Below are positions 1 through 7,501 of a stretch of 64,000 nucleotides of DNA, one piece after another. The translations under genes and the position numbers were made by a program. The stretch comes from Streptomyces xinghaiensis S187 (GTDB lineage Bacteria > Actinomycetota > Actinomycetes > Streptomycetales > Streptomycetaceae), in the NCBI RefSeq assembly GCF_000220705.2, contig NZ_CP023202.1, positions 1,674,001 to 1,738,000 of the forward strand, in the 5' to 3' direction. The notes under the pieces were generated by a model, which was not told the DNA's origin, did no database searches, and saw only the letters and a list, made by a program, of their open reading frames with translations. How positions within the stretch are numbered: position 1 is the stretch's first letter; every line of letters starts with the position of its first letter.

Positions 1-100
1 CGTGGTGCCAGGCATCGGTCGCCATCAGCGCGACCAAGGTGGTCCCCGCGCTCTGCGCGAGCAAGGCCACTTCTGCGTCCACAGCCGCCTCTCCATTCAT
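1..100 (-). CDS. Small conserved hypothetical protein, N-terminal part only
   Basis: The gene enters from the left edge on the minus strand. It starts at an ATG (98-100) with GGAAAA a few bases upstream. The visible N-terminus reads MNGEAAVDAEVALLAQSAGT, followed by a hydrophobic TLVALMATDAW stretch. Short proteins with this opening are, from memory, common conserved hypotheticals in Streptomyces. The C-terminus lies outside the window, so no function is assigned. It is divergent from the DUF6879 pair that follows. Confidence 0.55.
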   Translation of the reverse strand, partial: MNGEAAVDAEVALLAQSAGTTLVALMATDAWHH

Positions 101-309
101 CCGCTTTTCCGACAGCACAGATGGCACGTTGCACCCGTTCAGGTGTTGATGTGATCTTCTTTGCGATCAATATCATTCCGCCCCTGAGCACAGGGAACAG
201 AGAGGAATCAATCCTCGCCAATACCCCGCGAACCAGGCCTGACACATGGTCGGGCAGGCGAGTTGCACGCTACAGTGAGGCATCCCGACCGACCGAGGGG
301 GCGAGGGAA

Positions 310-579
310 ATGACCAGGCCATGGGAAGCGGATCCGGACACGGGTTTCAAGCGACGCCTGGGAAAAACACCCCAGGAATTAGGAAACACCACCGGAACTC
401 CGGATTGCCCGGACATCTGGGAACTCACCAACGGCGACATCGCCGTCATCGGCCGGGACCTCACCCGGTCACTGGGTGGGAACCTTCCCGACGGGGTCTC
501 GATCGGGCCGGACGAACGCCTCGTCATCATCCCCAGGAACATGCTCATCGCGGCGAAGCCGGACATCCCCAGTGTTTGA
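310..579 (+). CDS. Small protein paired with DUF6879 gene (89 aa)
   Basis: I do not recognise a named family. The ATG at 310 is chosen over the upstream TTG/ATG candidates because a purine-rich stretch (GGGGGCGAGGGAA) sits directly before it. The second half carries CPDIWELTNGDIAVIGRDL, then a basic/hydrophobic VIIPRNMLIAA segment. The stop overlaps the GTG start of the next gene by 8 nt, so the two are probably translationally coupled. The pattern CP..(n)GDI.V.G...(n)V.IPR..L also appears at the N-terminus of the larger DUF6879 protein at 12854-13606. This suggests the 89-aa protein is the detached first domain of a two-part system. Function unknown. Confidence 0.7.
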   Translation: MTRPWEADPDTGFKRRLGKTPQELGNTTGTPDCPDIWELTNGDIAVIGRDLTRSLGGNLPDGVSIGPDERLVIIPRNMLIAAKPDIPSV

Positions 580-1210
580 CTCCTTCCCGCGCGGCGCCTC
601 GGAACGCCTGAACCGCCCCGCGTACCACGCGGAACTCGGCCGGATCTACTCCAGTGGGATCGGCTTCCTCAACAAGCTCGAGCGCGGCCAGCACTTCCAG
701 GAGCGCTCCTTCCCGAGCTGGGAGGCCTTCGCCGCCGGCGACTGGGAGCGAGCCCTGTCCTTGGCCGACGAGAGGCGCGAGGAGTACGCCCGGGAAATCC
801 GGCGGGCGTCGGAACTGGGCGTCACGCACCGCCGCCTCCGGGTCGTGGAATTCCCCGTCACACCGTATGTGCAATGGGAGTTGTTCGTTCTGCGCGTACG
901 TGTGGACGTGGGCGACGCAATCAGGATGATCGACGCTCGCGACATTTCCGGCATCGAGCGGAATCACCCGGTACCGGAAGTGGTGATTCTCGGCGATGTG
1001 GTCATGTACGAGGTCGTGTACGACGAAGACGGAAACGCGGCGGGAGCCAACCGCTATACGGACAGCTCACTGATCCGGGAAACGAACGCCGGGTTCGACG
1101 CGCTGTATGAGCGTGGCGAGGGTTTCCACACTTTCTTCGACCGGGAGATCGCCCCCCTGGCCCCGCCCCGGGCGTCCGGTGCTCCGACGGGTTCTCGCGG
1201 GTCGCGGTGA
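572..1210 (+). CDS. DUF6879 family protein (212 aa)
   Basis: This resembles the DUF6879 family of unknown function, abundant in streptomycetes next to XRE-type regulators. The GTG at 572 is chosen because it overlaps the previous stop and begins right before the conserved FDSFPRG stretch. Family features visible are a charged helical middle part (EEYAREIRRASELG), the RRLRVVEFPVTPYVQWELF strand block near residues 90-110, and an ending rich in acidic/aromatic residues (ERGEGFHTFFDREIAPL). There is no signal peptide or membrane segment, so it should be cytoplasmic. The role is inferred only from context: partner of the overlapping 89-aa protein, possibly regulatory. Confidence 0.75.
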   Translation: MFDSFPRGASERLNRPAYHAELGRIYSSGIGFLNKLERGQHFQERSFPSWEAFAAGDWERALSLADERREEYAREIRRASELGVTHRRLRVVEFPVTPYVQWELFVLRVRVDVGDAIRMIDARDISGIERNHPVPEVVILGDVVMYEVVYDEDGNAAGANRYTDSSLIRETNAGFDALYERGEGFHTFFDREIAPLAPPRASGAPTGSRGSR

Positions 1211-1330
1211 TCAGCGCGGCGAGGTGAAGGGCGAGCCCTCACGCCGGCAGATCACCGCCCCTTGATGGTGGTGAAGAGAACGCCCACCACATCGGCCGCT
1301 CCTTCGGCGGCCAGGAGAGCACGCGCGGCG

Positions 1331-1510
1331 TCAGGACCCCGGTCCCTCCAGCTTCACGGCAGCGGTGTTCGCGCCCTGCTGTTCCTCGTGCGCCGGGGCG
1401 AAGGACTCACGCTCTTCCACCACTTCACCGTCCACGACATCGCCGTCCACGATGTCCCCTCCGCCACTCGGTGCGACGGGTCCGCCAGCGGCAGGCCTGC
1501 GGGGCGCAGT
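1331..1510 (-). pseudogene. 3' fragment of an EcsC-family gene (copy 1)
   Basis: On the minus strand the frame ending at 1331 encodes DGDVVDGEVVEERESFAPAH and then a tail ending KLEGPGS. This nearly matches the C-terminus of the intact EcsC-family protein at 9080-9955 (DGDVVDGEVVEEHETFASAH ... KLEGPGS). The preceding AGLPLADPSHR segment is present but in a different frame, so the remnant is also frameshifted. Nucleotide identity continues past the stop: 1300-1330 resembles 9055-9080. There is no start codon or RBS, so it is not expected to be expressed. Confidence 0.75.
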
Positions 1511-1733
1511 CCTGCAGAACAGCCTCAACGAGGCTCTTGATCCTGCGGTCCAGCAGCGAGATGACGGGCAAGGTCCCCAGCCTGGCTCGACAGCTCGACA
1601 GGTGGTCAACTTGCCCCCGCCAGCCCGTAGTCACAGGCAGAAGGCAGCTCGCCCCTGATACAGTCACCCAGCCTTTCGGTCGCCTGTTCGAGGGGGGGGC
1701 CTCGACGACCGCAAGGGTGAGGAGGATATCCCT

Positions 1734-2161
1734 TTGTCTGTACGACGTTTGCGTAACATCTGTGCCGTCGTGGAACAGCCGCCGTCTTGACAGTTGCTAC
1801 AACCACGGGAGCTTGGGCCAACTGGAGCAAGCAGAATTTCAGCCTGACCCAGGGAACGACTTCCCAGGAGTGGGTTGATGAGCAGTACAACGAGTTCCAC
1901 TTCACTGGCTGTTACCAGGCGGGAACCACGAACAGCGTCTCGGTGGCGCTGTGGCAGCAGATCGACTGGGGCTTGGACAAGAAGCATGACACGTCGAAGC
2001 TCACCAACTGCTTCAGGGGAAGCGGGTACACGAGCACAGCCACTCAGTCGGGCTTGCCCTATGACAGCTACTACCTCGAAATCGATAAGCTCGGTACAGG
2101 GTGCGGGGCCTGCACCGGAGTAGCTGACAAAGTCAGTGTGGACACGACCAAGGCTGACTGA
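1734..2161 (+). pseudogene. Small secreted four-cysteine protein, apparent frameshift in the signal peptide
   Basis: A TTG at 1734 preceded by GAGGAGG at 1719-1725 opens a frame reading LSVRRLRNICAVV, which stops at 1788. In another frame, from about 1775, the sequence continues TAAVLTVATTTGAWA and then a 110-residue hydrophilic domain starting NWSKQNFSL, ending at 2161. Joined, the two parts make a normal Sec signal peptide (RR n-region, hydrophobic core, GAWA cleavage site), so a 1-nt loss (or 2-nt gain) near 1772-1775 has probably broken it. The mature part has four Cys, suggesting two disulfides. No family recognised. Alternatives are a sequencing error or a rare CTG start at 1760 giving a short intact leader. 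It sits just upstream of an ABC-transporter operon, of which it could be a partner or cargo; that is inference. Confidence 0.55.
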
Positions 2162-2172
2162 CTGATCCTGTC

Positions 2173-2203
2173 GGGCCGCCGTGCGCACAGCGTGCGGCGG
2201 CCC
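2173..2203 (+). terminator. Hairpin terminator after the secreted-protein ORF
   Basis: A perfect 9-bp stem (GGGCCGCCG at 2173-2181 and CGGCGGCCC at 2195-2203) closes a 13-nt loop. It is followed by the moderately T-rich TGTTCCGTTCTCC. It lies 12 nt after the stop at 2161 and before the ATG at 2229, so it would separate or attenuate transcription between the secreted protein and the transporter genes. Confidence 0.6.
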
Positions 2204-2228
2204 TGTTCCGTTCTCCAAGCGAGGCTTC

Positions 2229-3512
2229 ATGCGCTTCTCCTCCGCTCTCCGCACGCATCCGGCCGTGCTCGCCTTCCCCGTGGTCGGTCTGTTCTTCGCC
2301 TACGTCTTCCTCACGAGCACCCGGAACATCGACCGGCTCATCGCCGTGCCCTGGCCCGCGCAGGCCACTTCATACGCCGTGCACGCCCCGGTTCCGATGG
2401 CCGCCGCGGCCGTGGCGGCGCTGGCCGCCGTGGAGGCGACCCGGCTTCGCGCCCTCGGTACCTGGGAAATGGGCGCCGCACGCCCCACCTGGCGCATCGC
2501 GGTTCAGCCCCTTCTCATCACCGTGCTGTCGCTGTCGCTGCTGACCGCCGGTGTCACGGCGGGCGGGCTGTGGGTGGTCGGAGTCCTCCCCGACCTGTAT
2601 GTGCTGCAGTTGATGGGGATCGTCGTCGTCCTGCTCACTGCGCACGCGGTCATCGGGTTCGTCATCGGGCGCCGGCTTCACGCCCTGTACTCCGCCCCGC
2701 TCGTCGCCGTGGTGGTCTTCATCGGCATCAGCTTCCCCTTGGGGACGGACAGTTACTGGGCGCACCACGTCACCGGGTCCATCGCCTGGGTGGGGTTCGG
2801 TGAGACGTACTCGCCGGCCATGACGGCTGCCGCGCTGCTGCCGACGGTGTGCCTGGCCGTTGCCTGTGTCCTTGTGGCAGAGCCCTCGCGGATTCGCGCC
2901 GCCTCGGTCGCCGCGGCGCTGGCGATCGCCGTCGGCGGTCTGCTCGGCGCGTACGGCATCACCAAGGACTGGCGCGCGACGGCCCCGGCCGCCAAGGGTC
3001 TGGCCCCGGTCACGTGTGCGGGGAGCGCGCCCGAGGTTTGCCTGCCGTCGGCCGGCTCCTCCCACATCGAAGAGATTCAGGACGGACTCACCGCGATGAC
3101 GGACCGGTTGCGCGCCCACGGGCTCATCGCCCAGGTGCCGAGCCGCGTCACCGACCTCACCGTGGCCGATGTGCGGCAGACCGACACCAGAGGCGATCAC
3201 TGGACCCTCGACCTGGTACCCGGCAGCGCGGACCAGGTCCTCCGGGAGAACATCCCCATCGCCGTCGTCGGGATGCCCTGCGAGAAACCGGACTGGAACA
3301 CCCTGCACTACCCCACTCTTTGGGCCGCCCGGACAGCCGGTGTGGAGAGCGAATACCTCGCTTGGCTCTCCCATGAGACCGGGGGGTTCAGCCAGGGGCA
3401 GAGCAAGGAGCAACTCCTCGCCGAGATGGCCCGAGTGGGCGCACTTCCACCGCAGGAGCAGAGAACCTGGTACGCCGGACAGCTCCGGCACGCCTGCCGG
3501 GCAGGTCAGTGA
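2229..3512 (+). CDS. Polytopic membrane protein of an ABC-transporter operon (427 aa)
   Basis: The ATG at 2229 is chosen because GCGAGG lies just upstream; a GTG in frame at 2181 would begin inside the terminator hairpin. Residues 1-260 contain about seven hydrophobic segments (for example PAVLAFPVVGLFFAYVF and the region around LLITVLSLSLLTAGVT). The last ~150 residues form a soluble domain with three Cys and a charged C-terminus. The stop overlaps the next start. With the following membrane protein and ATPase it forms a three-gene unit, so I infer a transporter subunit. The large soluble domain after the membrane part is unusual for an ordinary permease. No better family assignment is possible by eye. 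Confidence 0.8.
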   Translation: MRFSSALRTHPAVLAFPVVGLFFAYVFLTSTRNIDRLIAVPWPAQATSYAVHAPVPMAAAAVAALAAVEATRLRALGTWEMGAARPTWRIAVQPLLITVLSLSLLTAGVTAGGLWVVGVLPDLYVLQLMGIVVVLLTAHAVIGFVIGRRLHALYSAPLVAVVVFIGISFPLGTDSYWAHHVTGSIAWVGFGETYSPAMTAAALLPTVCLAVACVLVAEPSRIRAASVAAALAIAVGGLLGAYGITKDWRATAPAAKGLAPVTCAGSAPEVCLPSAGSSHIEEIQDGLTAMTDRLRAHGLIAQVPSRVTDLTVADVRQTDTRGDHWTLDLVPGSADQVLRENIPIAVVGMPCEKPDWNTLHYPTLWAARTAGVESEYLAWLSHETGGFSQGQSKEQLLAEMARVGALPPQEQRTWYAGQLRHACRAGQ

Positions 3513-4102
3513 GCATGAACTGGTGGCTGCGCCAGCGGGGCGCCTTCGACCTGCTGCCCGGTGCGCTCATCGGCTTCGCCCTGGGCACCGGACTCACCCT
3601 GAACGTGATCCTCGTCTTCCCGGCGTTCGTGGGGAGCTACGCGATGACGACGCAGCTGAGCAACTTCCTCTGTCTCATCCCCGCCGTCGTCCTGATCGTC
3701 TGCCTCGAGAGGCGGATGCCCTCGGTGGAACGCTCCGCCGTCCGCCGGCTCCACGCGCGGGACATCACACTGGTCTCCGGATTCGCACTCCTGGCCACGG
3801 TGGTGGCCGCGGCGATGTCGTTCCTCGGGCAGGAGTCGATGTGGGCGGTGGCGCGGAACAACCTGCTCTTCTGCGGACTCGCCCTGGGCGCCTGGCCGTT
3901 GCTCGGGCACCGCGCGGCCCTGCTCCCGGTCTTCTGGATGATTCACTCCCTCTTCCTCGGGGGCCGGAGCCGCAACGACCCCTACCCCTGGGTGATCGTC
4001 ACGGAGGAACCGCGTGTCGCGCATGCCGCCGTCGGCGCCGCCCTCCTCTTCCTGGCCGGGGTTGTCTCCCTCATCTGCTTCGCACCAAGGACCGACCGAT
4101 GA
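3509..4102 (+). CDS. Second membrane protein of the ABC-transporter operon (197 aa)
   Basis: Starts at GTG 3509, overlapping the previous stop by 4 nt (GTGA); an in-frame ATG at 3515 is an alternative. Five to six hydrophobic stretches cover most of the protein, including LLPGALIGFALGTGLTL at the N-terminus and AHAAVGAALLFLAGVVSLIC at the C-terminus, with no soluble domain. Its stop overlaps the ATG of the ATPase by 4 nt, so all three genes are translationally coupled. Probably the second membrane subunit of the exporter. Family not recognised. Confidence 0.8.
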   Translation: MSMNWWLRQRGAFDLLPGALIGFALGTGLTLNVILVFPAFVGSYAMTTQLSNFLCLIPAVVLIVCLERRMPSVERSAVRRLHARDITLVSGFALLATVVAAAMSFLGQESMWAVARNNLLFCGLALGAWPLLGHRAALLPVFWMIHSLFLGGRSRNDPYPWVIVTEEPRVAHAAVGAALLFLAGVVSLICFAPRTDR

Positions 4103-4848
4103 CTCTGCTGCTCGACCGCGTCACCTTCCGCTATCACCGCTGGATCCGCCCCGTGCTGAACCGCCTCACCTACGAAGTCCCCAGCGAGGGCCTGACGATC
4201 CTGCTCGGCCCCAACGGTGCCGGCAAGTCCACCACCCTGGCCCTGCTCGCCGGCACGGTCCGCCCGGGAGCGGGCCGGGTGCTGTTCACCGACTCGGACC
4301 TCACCTCCGCCAGCCGCGAGTACCGCCGCCACGTCGCCTGGCTCCCCCAACGAGTGCCGACCTCACGCCAGTTGACTGCCCGCGAGTACGTGGCCTACGT
4401 CGCCTGGCTGAAGGGCGAGAGTCGCTCCCGGGCCTGGGAACGCGCCGCGACCGCTCTCGACCGGGTCGGCCTCACCGAGCAGGCCGGGCAGAAGACGGCC
4501 AGGCTCTCCGGCGGACAGCTCCGCCGCGCCGGCATCGCCTGCGCCCTCGCCCACGACGCGCGCGTCATCCTGCTGGACGAGCCGACGGCCGGGCTCGACC
4601 CACACCAGCGCACGGTCTTCCGCGACGTGCTGCGAGAGGTCGCGGCGGAGACCCCGGTCCTCATGTCGACCCACGACATCGCCGACCTCGCCGACGAAGC
4701 CGACACGGTCACCCTCATGGACAGCGGCCGGATCCTCCACCACGGCGGGACCCGGAGCTTCCTCGACCACGCACACCCCGAGGCCGTTCCGGCCCGCCGG
4801 GCCGAGTCCGCGTACTCCGTCCTCATGCGGCTGGACGACTCGCGGTGA
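4099..4848 (+). CDS. ABC transporter ATP-binding protein (249 aa)
   Basis: A single nucleotide-binding domain. Walker A is GPNGAGKS (residues 37-44), the Q-loop is WLPQRVP (81-87), the signature is LSGGQLRRAG, Walker B is VILLDEPTAGLD, and the H-loop histidine is in MSTHDI. Length and a C-terminus lacking a TOBE domain fit the export-type (ABC-2/CcmA-like) group. The ATG overlaps the stop of the membrane protein before it. It energises the transporter formed with the two preceding membrane proteins. The substrate is unknown; the small secreted Cys protein upstream is a candidate only by position. Confidence 0.93.
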   Translation: MTLLLDRVTFRYHRWIRPVLNRLTYEVPSEGLTILLGPNGAGKSTTLALLAGTVRPGAGRVLFTDSDLTSASREYRRHVAWLPQRVPTSRQLTAREYVAYVAWLKGESRSRAWERAATALDRVGLTEQAGQKTARLSGGQLRRAGIACALAHDARVILLDEPTAGLDPHQRTVFRDVLREVAAETPVLMSTHDIADLADEADTVTLMDSGRILHHGGTRSFLDHAHPEAVPARRAESAYSVLMRLDDSR

Positions 4849-4851
4849 CAT

Positions 4852-4902
4852 GACAGCGCCTCGATCCCTGCCCCCGCCCCACGCGGGAGTCGGCCGGGAC
4901 CG
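4852..4902 (+). repeat. ~50-bp dispersed repeat (partner at 8994-9041)
   Basis: GACAGCGCCTCGATCCCTGC and the following bases, through the CCCCACGCG run, are repeated almost exactly at 8994-9041, with a few indels and substitutions. This copy begins directly after the ABC ATPase stop and abuts a fragment of the TPR regulator. The partner lies just beyond the 3' end of the EcsC-family gene. The repeat belongs to the scrambled duplications in 1-11 kb. Confidence 0.7.
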
Positions 4903-4953
4903 CCGTTGTACGGACCGGCACGGCCAACCCGCCGTGCGGTTGCTGCCGGTTCG

Positions 4954-5052
4954 TCCGGCGTCCGCCAGTGCCACGGCAAGTGGGGAGAGGTGCAGGGCGA
5001 GCTCTCTTGTGTGCGTGGCGTTACAGCGCGCGAGGACTTCCCGGAAAAGCCT
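4954..5052 (-). pseudogene. Fragment of the XRE-TPR regulator gene
   Basis: About 33 codons on the minus strand read REVLARCNATHTRELALHLS and then PLAVALADAG. They match the C-terminal region of the intact regulator at 10622-11830 (REVLARYNATHARELALYLS, WLAVALADAN). Both ends lose similarity abruptly and there is no start or RBS, so this is a dead internal fragment. It confirms that pieces of the 9-11.8 kb genes have been copied elsewhere in the region. Confidence 0.75.
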
Positions 5053-5075
5053 CACTGAAGGAGACAACGACCTCC

Positions 5076-5549
5076 TCAGTGCCATTTGCCTTCACATTCG
5101 ATGATCCTGCCGCTCGAGTCGGCGTGGCAGGCCCGTGCCGCGACGGAGCGGGTCGCATGACGCGCCATCCACCGGTGACTGTATTGGGGAGACGGTTCGA
5201 GGTATGCGCAGTCGAGGGCGCCGCCGACGGGGCGGTAGTGCCAGTGGCCTGCCCACTGCCCGGGACGCTCGGAGATCTCGTAGCGGATCTGAACAGCCGC
5301 GCAGTAGCCGTCGGTCGCCCTGTCCCACACCTTGCTTTCTATCCACACTTCGCCGTTGGCCTGCCAGTAAATGTCCGTCTCCTGCTCGACACCACCGACA
5401 TAGCTCTTCGCGGTTCTGTGGGCCCATCCCGCGGGCGCGCCCTGAGTGGTCCGTACCCAGTCGTTCGTGCCATGCGCTGAGGCCGGTGTGGTGACGATCA
5501 GCACCGTGCTGAAGGCCGCGCCAAGCAGCCCGAGTATGCGTCGCTTCAC
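5076..5549 (-). CDS. Small secreted protein of unknown function (157 aa)
   Basis: The start is ATG 5549 with AAGGGGGA upstream. Residues 1-25 form a clear Sec signal peptide (MKRRILGLLGAAF, hydrophobic core, ASA cleavage before HGTND). The mature 132 residues are rich in Trp, Tyr and His and contain four Cys (GYCAAVQ, LDCAYL, ARACHAD, IIECEGK), so two disulfides are likely. No family recognised. It is monocistronic: the neighbours are a dead fragment on one side and rearranged pseudogene DNA on the other. A palindrome in its promoter suggests dedicated repression or activation. Confidence 0.8.
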   Translation of the reverse strand: MKRRILGLLGAAFSTVLIVTTPASAHGTNDWVRTTQGAPAGWAHRTAKSYVGGVEQETDIYWQANGEVWIESKVWDRATDGYCAAVQIRYEISERPGQWAGHWHYRPVGGALDCAYLEPSPQYSHRWMARHATRSVAARACHADSSGRIIECEGKWH

Positions 5550-5600
5550 AGACTCCCCCTTGAATGGTCACTGCTACGGTGACGTCGGTCCTGTGAAACT

Positions 5601-5629
5601 CTGTCCTGCACAGGACAGGGCGGCGTCAA
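5601..5629 (-). promoter_or_regulatory. Putative promoter with palindromic operator for the 157-aa secreted protein
   Basis: CTGTCCTGCACAGGACAG at 5601-5618 is a perfect palindrome with 8-bp arms and a 2-nt centre. On the minus strand TTGACG (complement of 5624-5629) lies just upstream of it and fits a -35 box, with CAGAGT (complement of 5599-5604) as a weak -10 at 19-nt spacing. A palindrome filling the spacer is a typical repressor site. It is about 50 bp from the start codon at 5549. The regulator is unknown. Confidence 0.5.
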
Positions 5630-5740
5630 CCCCCGGTTTTGTCATGGGGTAAACCTTCGCGGTAGTCGCAGGACGCCGATGCCGACGAGCTTGCCGACTC
5701 GGCGGGAGTGTGCACGACTTCTTCCCTGGCGACCTGCCTT

Positions 5741-6099
5741 CCGATGGCCAAGAGGCTCGGGAAGCACCTCGCCGGGCTGCCGCTGGCGGACCCGTCGCAC
5801 CGAGCGATGGACGGCGATGTCGTGGACGGCGAAGTCGTGGAAGCGTTCGCCGACTGGGTGCCGAACATCACGCCGAAGAACAGCGTGAGCACCCCCTTGG
5901 TCGCGTCGTCGACGTCCTCGCCGTCGTCGGAGAACAGCTCGGGCCGGCTGTAGAGACAGGCGAGCTTCTGTGCGATACGCAGCATGTGGCCGACGTACTG
6001 GGCCACGTCGGCGGGCACCGTGGCGGGAAGGGCGAGGATGCCGGGTATCCCGGCGGCGGCCGAGAGGGCGCTGACCTTGGCGGTTTCGTAGCGGATGGA
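5741..6099. pseudogene. Rearranged EcsC-family remnant: two pieces in opposite orientation (copy 2)
   Basis: On the minus strand 6099-5842 encodes SIRYETAKVSALSAAAGIPG through LFFGVMFGTQSANA, over 90% identical by eye to the middle of the intact protein at 9080-9955. At 5842-5845 the similarity switches strand. On the plus strand 5741-5845 encodes PMAKRLGKHLAGLPLADPSH and then RAMDGDVVDGEVVEA, the C-terminal part of the same protein. The central ~85 residues and both ends are missing. This can only arise by deletion plus inversion of a second copy. Confidence 0.8.
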
Positions 6100-6560
6100 G
6101 CGCGACGACGAGAGACCGCATGAGCTCGTCGAACCGCACAAGGGATTCACCTGCCCGGTTCACCGGGTCCTTCAGGGGACGCAGCACCTCACCGTCCGGG
6201 GCGGGCGCCTGCTCGGCGAGTTCGGCCGCCGTGTGGCCGGAGACGGCGGGCCGTCACGCCTTCACGTACCAGTTCCACGATGCGGCAGCCGGCCTCGGCG
6301 GTTCTCGGGTGAGCACGGCTTCGGAGTCGGCCCGTACGGGGGCGGATCCGGGCGTGGTCATGCCGGGGGCCTCGGCGAGGATGGGCGCGGAGAAGTTGCA
6401 GGCGGGACCTGGAATCGCAGTTCCGAGCGGGACAGGCGCCCTGGCCGCCTGCGTACCGGCCACCGCCGAAGAGCGGGACGAACCCTCTCCGGAGTGACCG
6501 CCGGAGTCCGACCCCTCGCAGATGTGTCCCCTCCGTTCTCCCTCCTCCCTGGCCGGCCAC
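6100..6560. other. Non-coding/degenerate stretch between the EcsC remnant and the marR gene
   Basis: No open frame here has a plausible start, RBS and recognisable product. Short coding-like bits occur on the minus strand (for example RAGESLVRFDELMRS near 6120-6170 and AGCRIVELVREGV near 6260-6300), suggesting decayed genes. I cannot identify their parents. Confidence 0.4.
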
Positions 6561-7016
6561 TCAGCGCCGAGCGTCGGGACGCGGTCCGAGCGGCAGGGGC
6601 GGAGAGATGACCGGTTCGAGTAGCTGGGCCAGCTGCTGGCGCTGCTGCGGATCGAGCCGGCCTGTGGCGGGTGCCATGGCGTCCTGGATCTCCTTGTAGA
6701 GCCGTTGTATGAGTTCCCGGCCGGCGTCGGTGACGAGGACATCGACGGCACGTCTGTCGTCGGGGTTGGCGGCGCGTGCCATCAGCCCTCGTCGTTCGGC
6801 GCGGTCGACGAGGCCGGACAGCGTCGACTTGTCCAGGCCCAGGAAGTCCGCCAGGTCGCTCATCCGGGGGCGCCGGTCGCGCAGGATGCCGAGCACGCGC
6901 AGCTGGGTGAGGGACAGATCGTGCTCGGCGCCGATGCGGGTGAGCACACCCATGATCTGGAACGCGCTGCGGACAAGGCCGTCCAACAAGGCGTCCTCGA
7001 AGTCGTCCATGGCCAT
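6561..7016 (-). CDS. MarR family transcriptional regulator (151 aa)
   Basis: A winged-helix regulator of normal MarR length. The N-terminal dimerisation helices (residues 1-35) lead into LSLTQLRVLGILRDRRP. The recognition helix follows (MSDLADFLGLDKSTLSGLVDRA, about residues 52-73), and the wing carries the MarR hallmark NPDDRRAVDVLVTDAG. The first ATG of a closely spaced ATG-GCC-ATG pair is chosen. Its own upstream region and the promoter region of the AttH-like gene share a repeated TTGGT...CACAAA motif, so autoregulation and control of the divergent region are likely. MarR proteins usually respond to small aromatic ligands; the ligand here is unknown. Confidence 0.9.
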   Translation of the reverse strand: MAMDDFEDALLDGLVRSAFQIMGVLTRIGAEHDLSLTQLRVLGILRDRRPRMSDLADFLGLDKSTLSGLVDRAERRGLMARAANPDDRRAVDVLVTDAGRELIQRLYKEIQDAMAPATGRLDPQQRQQLAQLLEPVISPPLPLGPRPDARR

Positions 7017-7027
7017 GACGCCACCCT

Positions 7028-7266
7028 ACTTGACATCATTTGTGTTACCAACGACTCCGGCGTAGCAGCAGGCGGCAACAGGCTTGCGGCCGAAGATCAC
7101 TTGCGACATCAGGACCTCCAGCCTGCCGGGCGCACGGAAGATCGGCATCGGCGACGGGGAGGAGGGCCGCCACGCGGCGATCCTTCCGGACGTGTGTGGA
7201 AAATGCAGGGGCCTTGACATTGTTTGTGATGCAAACCAAGATGAAATTGTTGGTCTTGCAAACCAA
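7028..7266. promoter_or_regulatory. Repeated putative MarR operators overlapping promoter-like boxes
   Basis: Two plus-strand segments are alike: TTGACATCATTTGTGTTACC (from 7030) and TTGACATTGTTTGTGATGCA (from 7214). Both begin with a consensus -35 TTGACA. The second is followed at 17-nt spacing by CAAGAT (7237-7242) as a possible -10. On the minus strand both read as CACAAA-nn-ATGTCAAG preceded by TTGGT. A third element, TTGGTCTTGCAAACCAA at 7250-7266, has 5-bp inverted arms. All three lie between marR (7016) and the plus-strand gene at 7502, the expected place for MarR sites. Direct contact by this MarR is inference. Confidence 0.55.
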
Positions 7267-7501
7267 TGGCGAAGTGGCCCTGCAGGCGACTGCCGCTGTG
7301 GCTGCGTCGGCCTGCCCGGTGTACGCGGACTTTTTTCGCAGCGGTTGACGACGTCTCGACCATCGCTGCGGTGGGGAGTCGGGAGCGCATGACCGTTCGA
7401 CGACCGGCCGGCACCGTGCGGAATGTCCAGGACATACACGAGTGACACACGAAGCAGTGGTGAGTGACGGCCTCGCTCACCACTGCTGAAGGAGGAATTC
7501 C

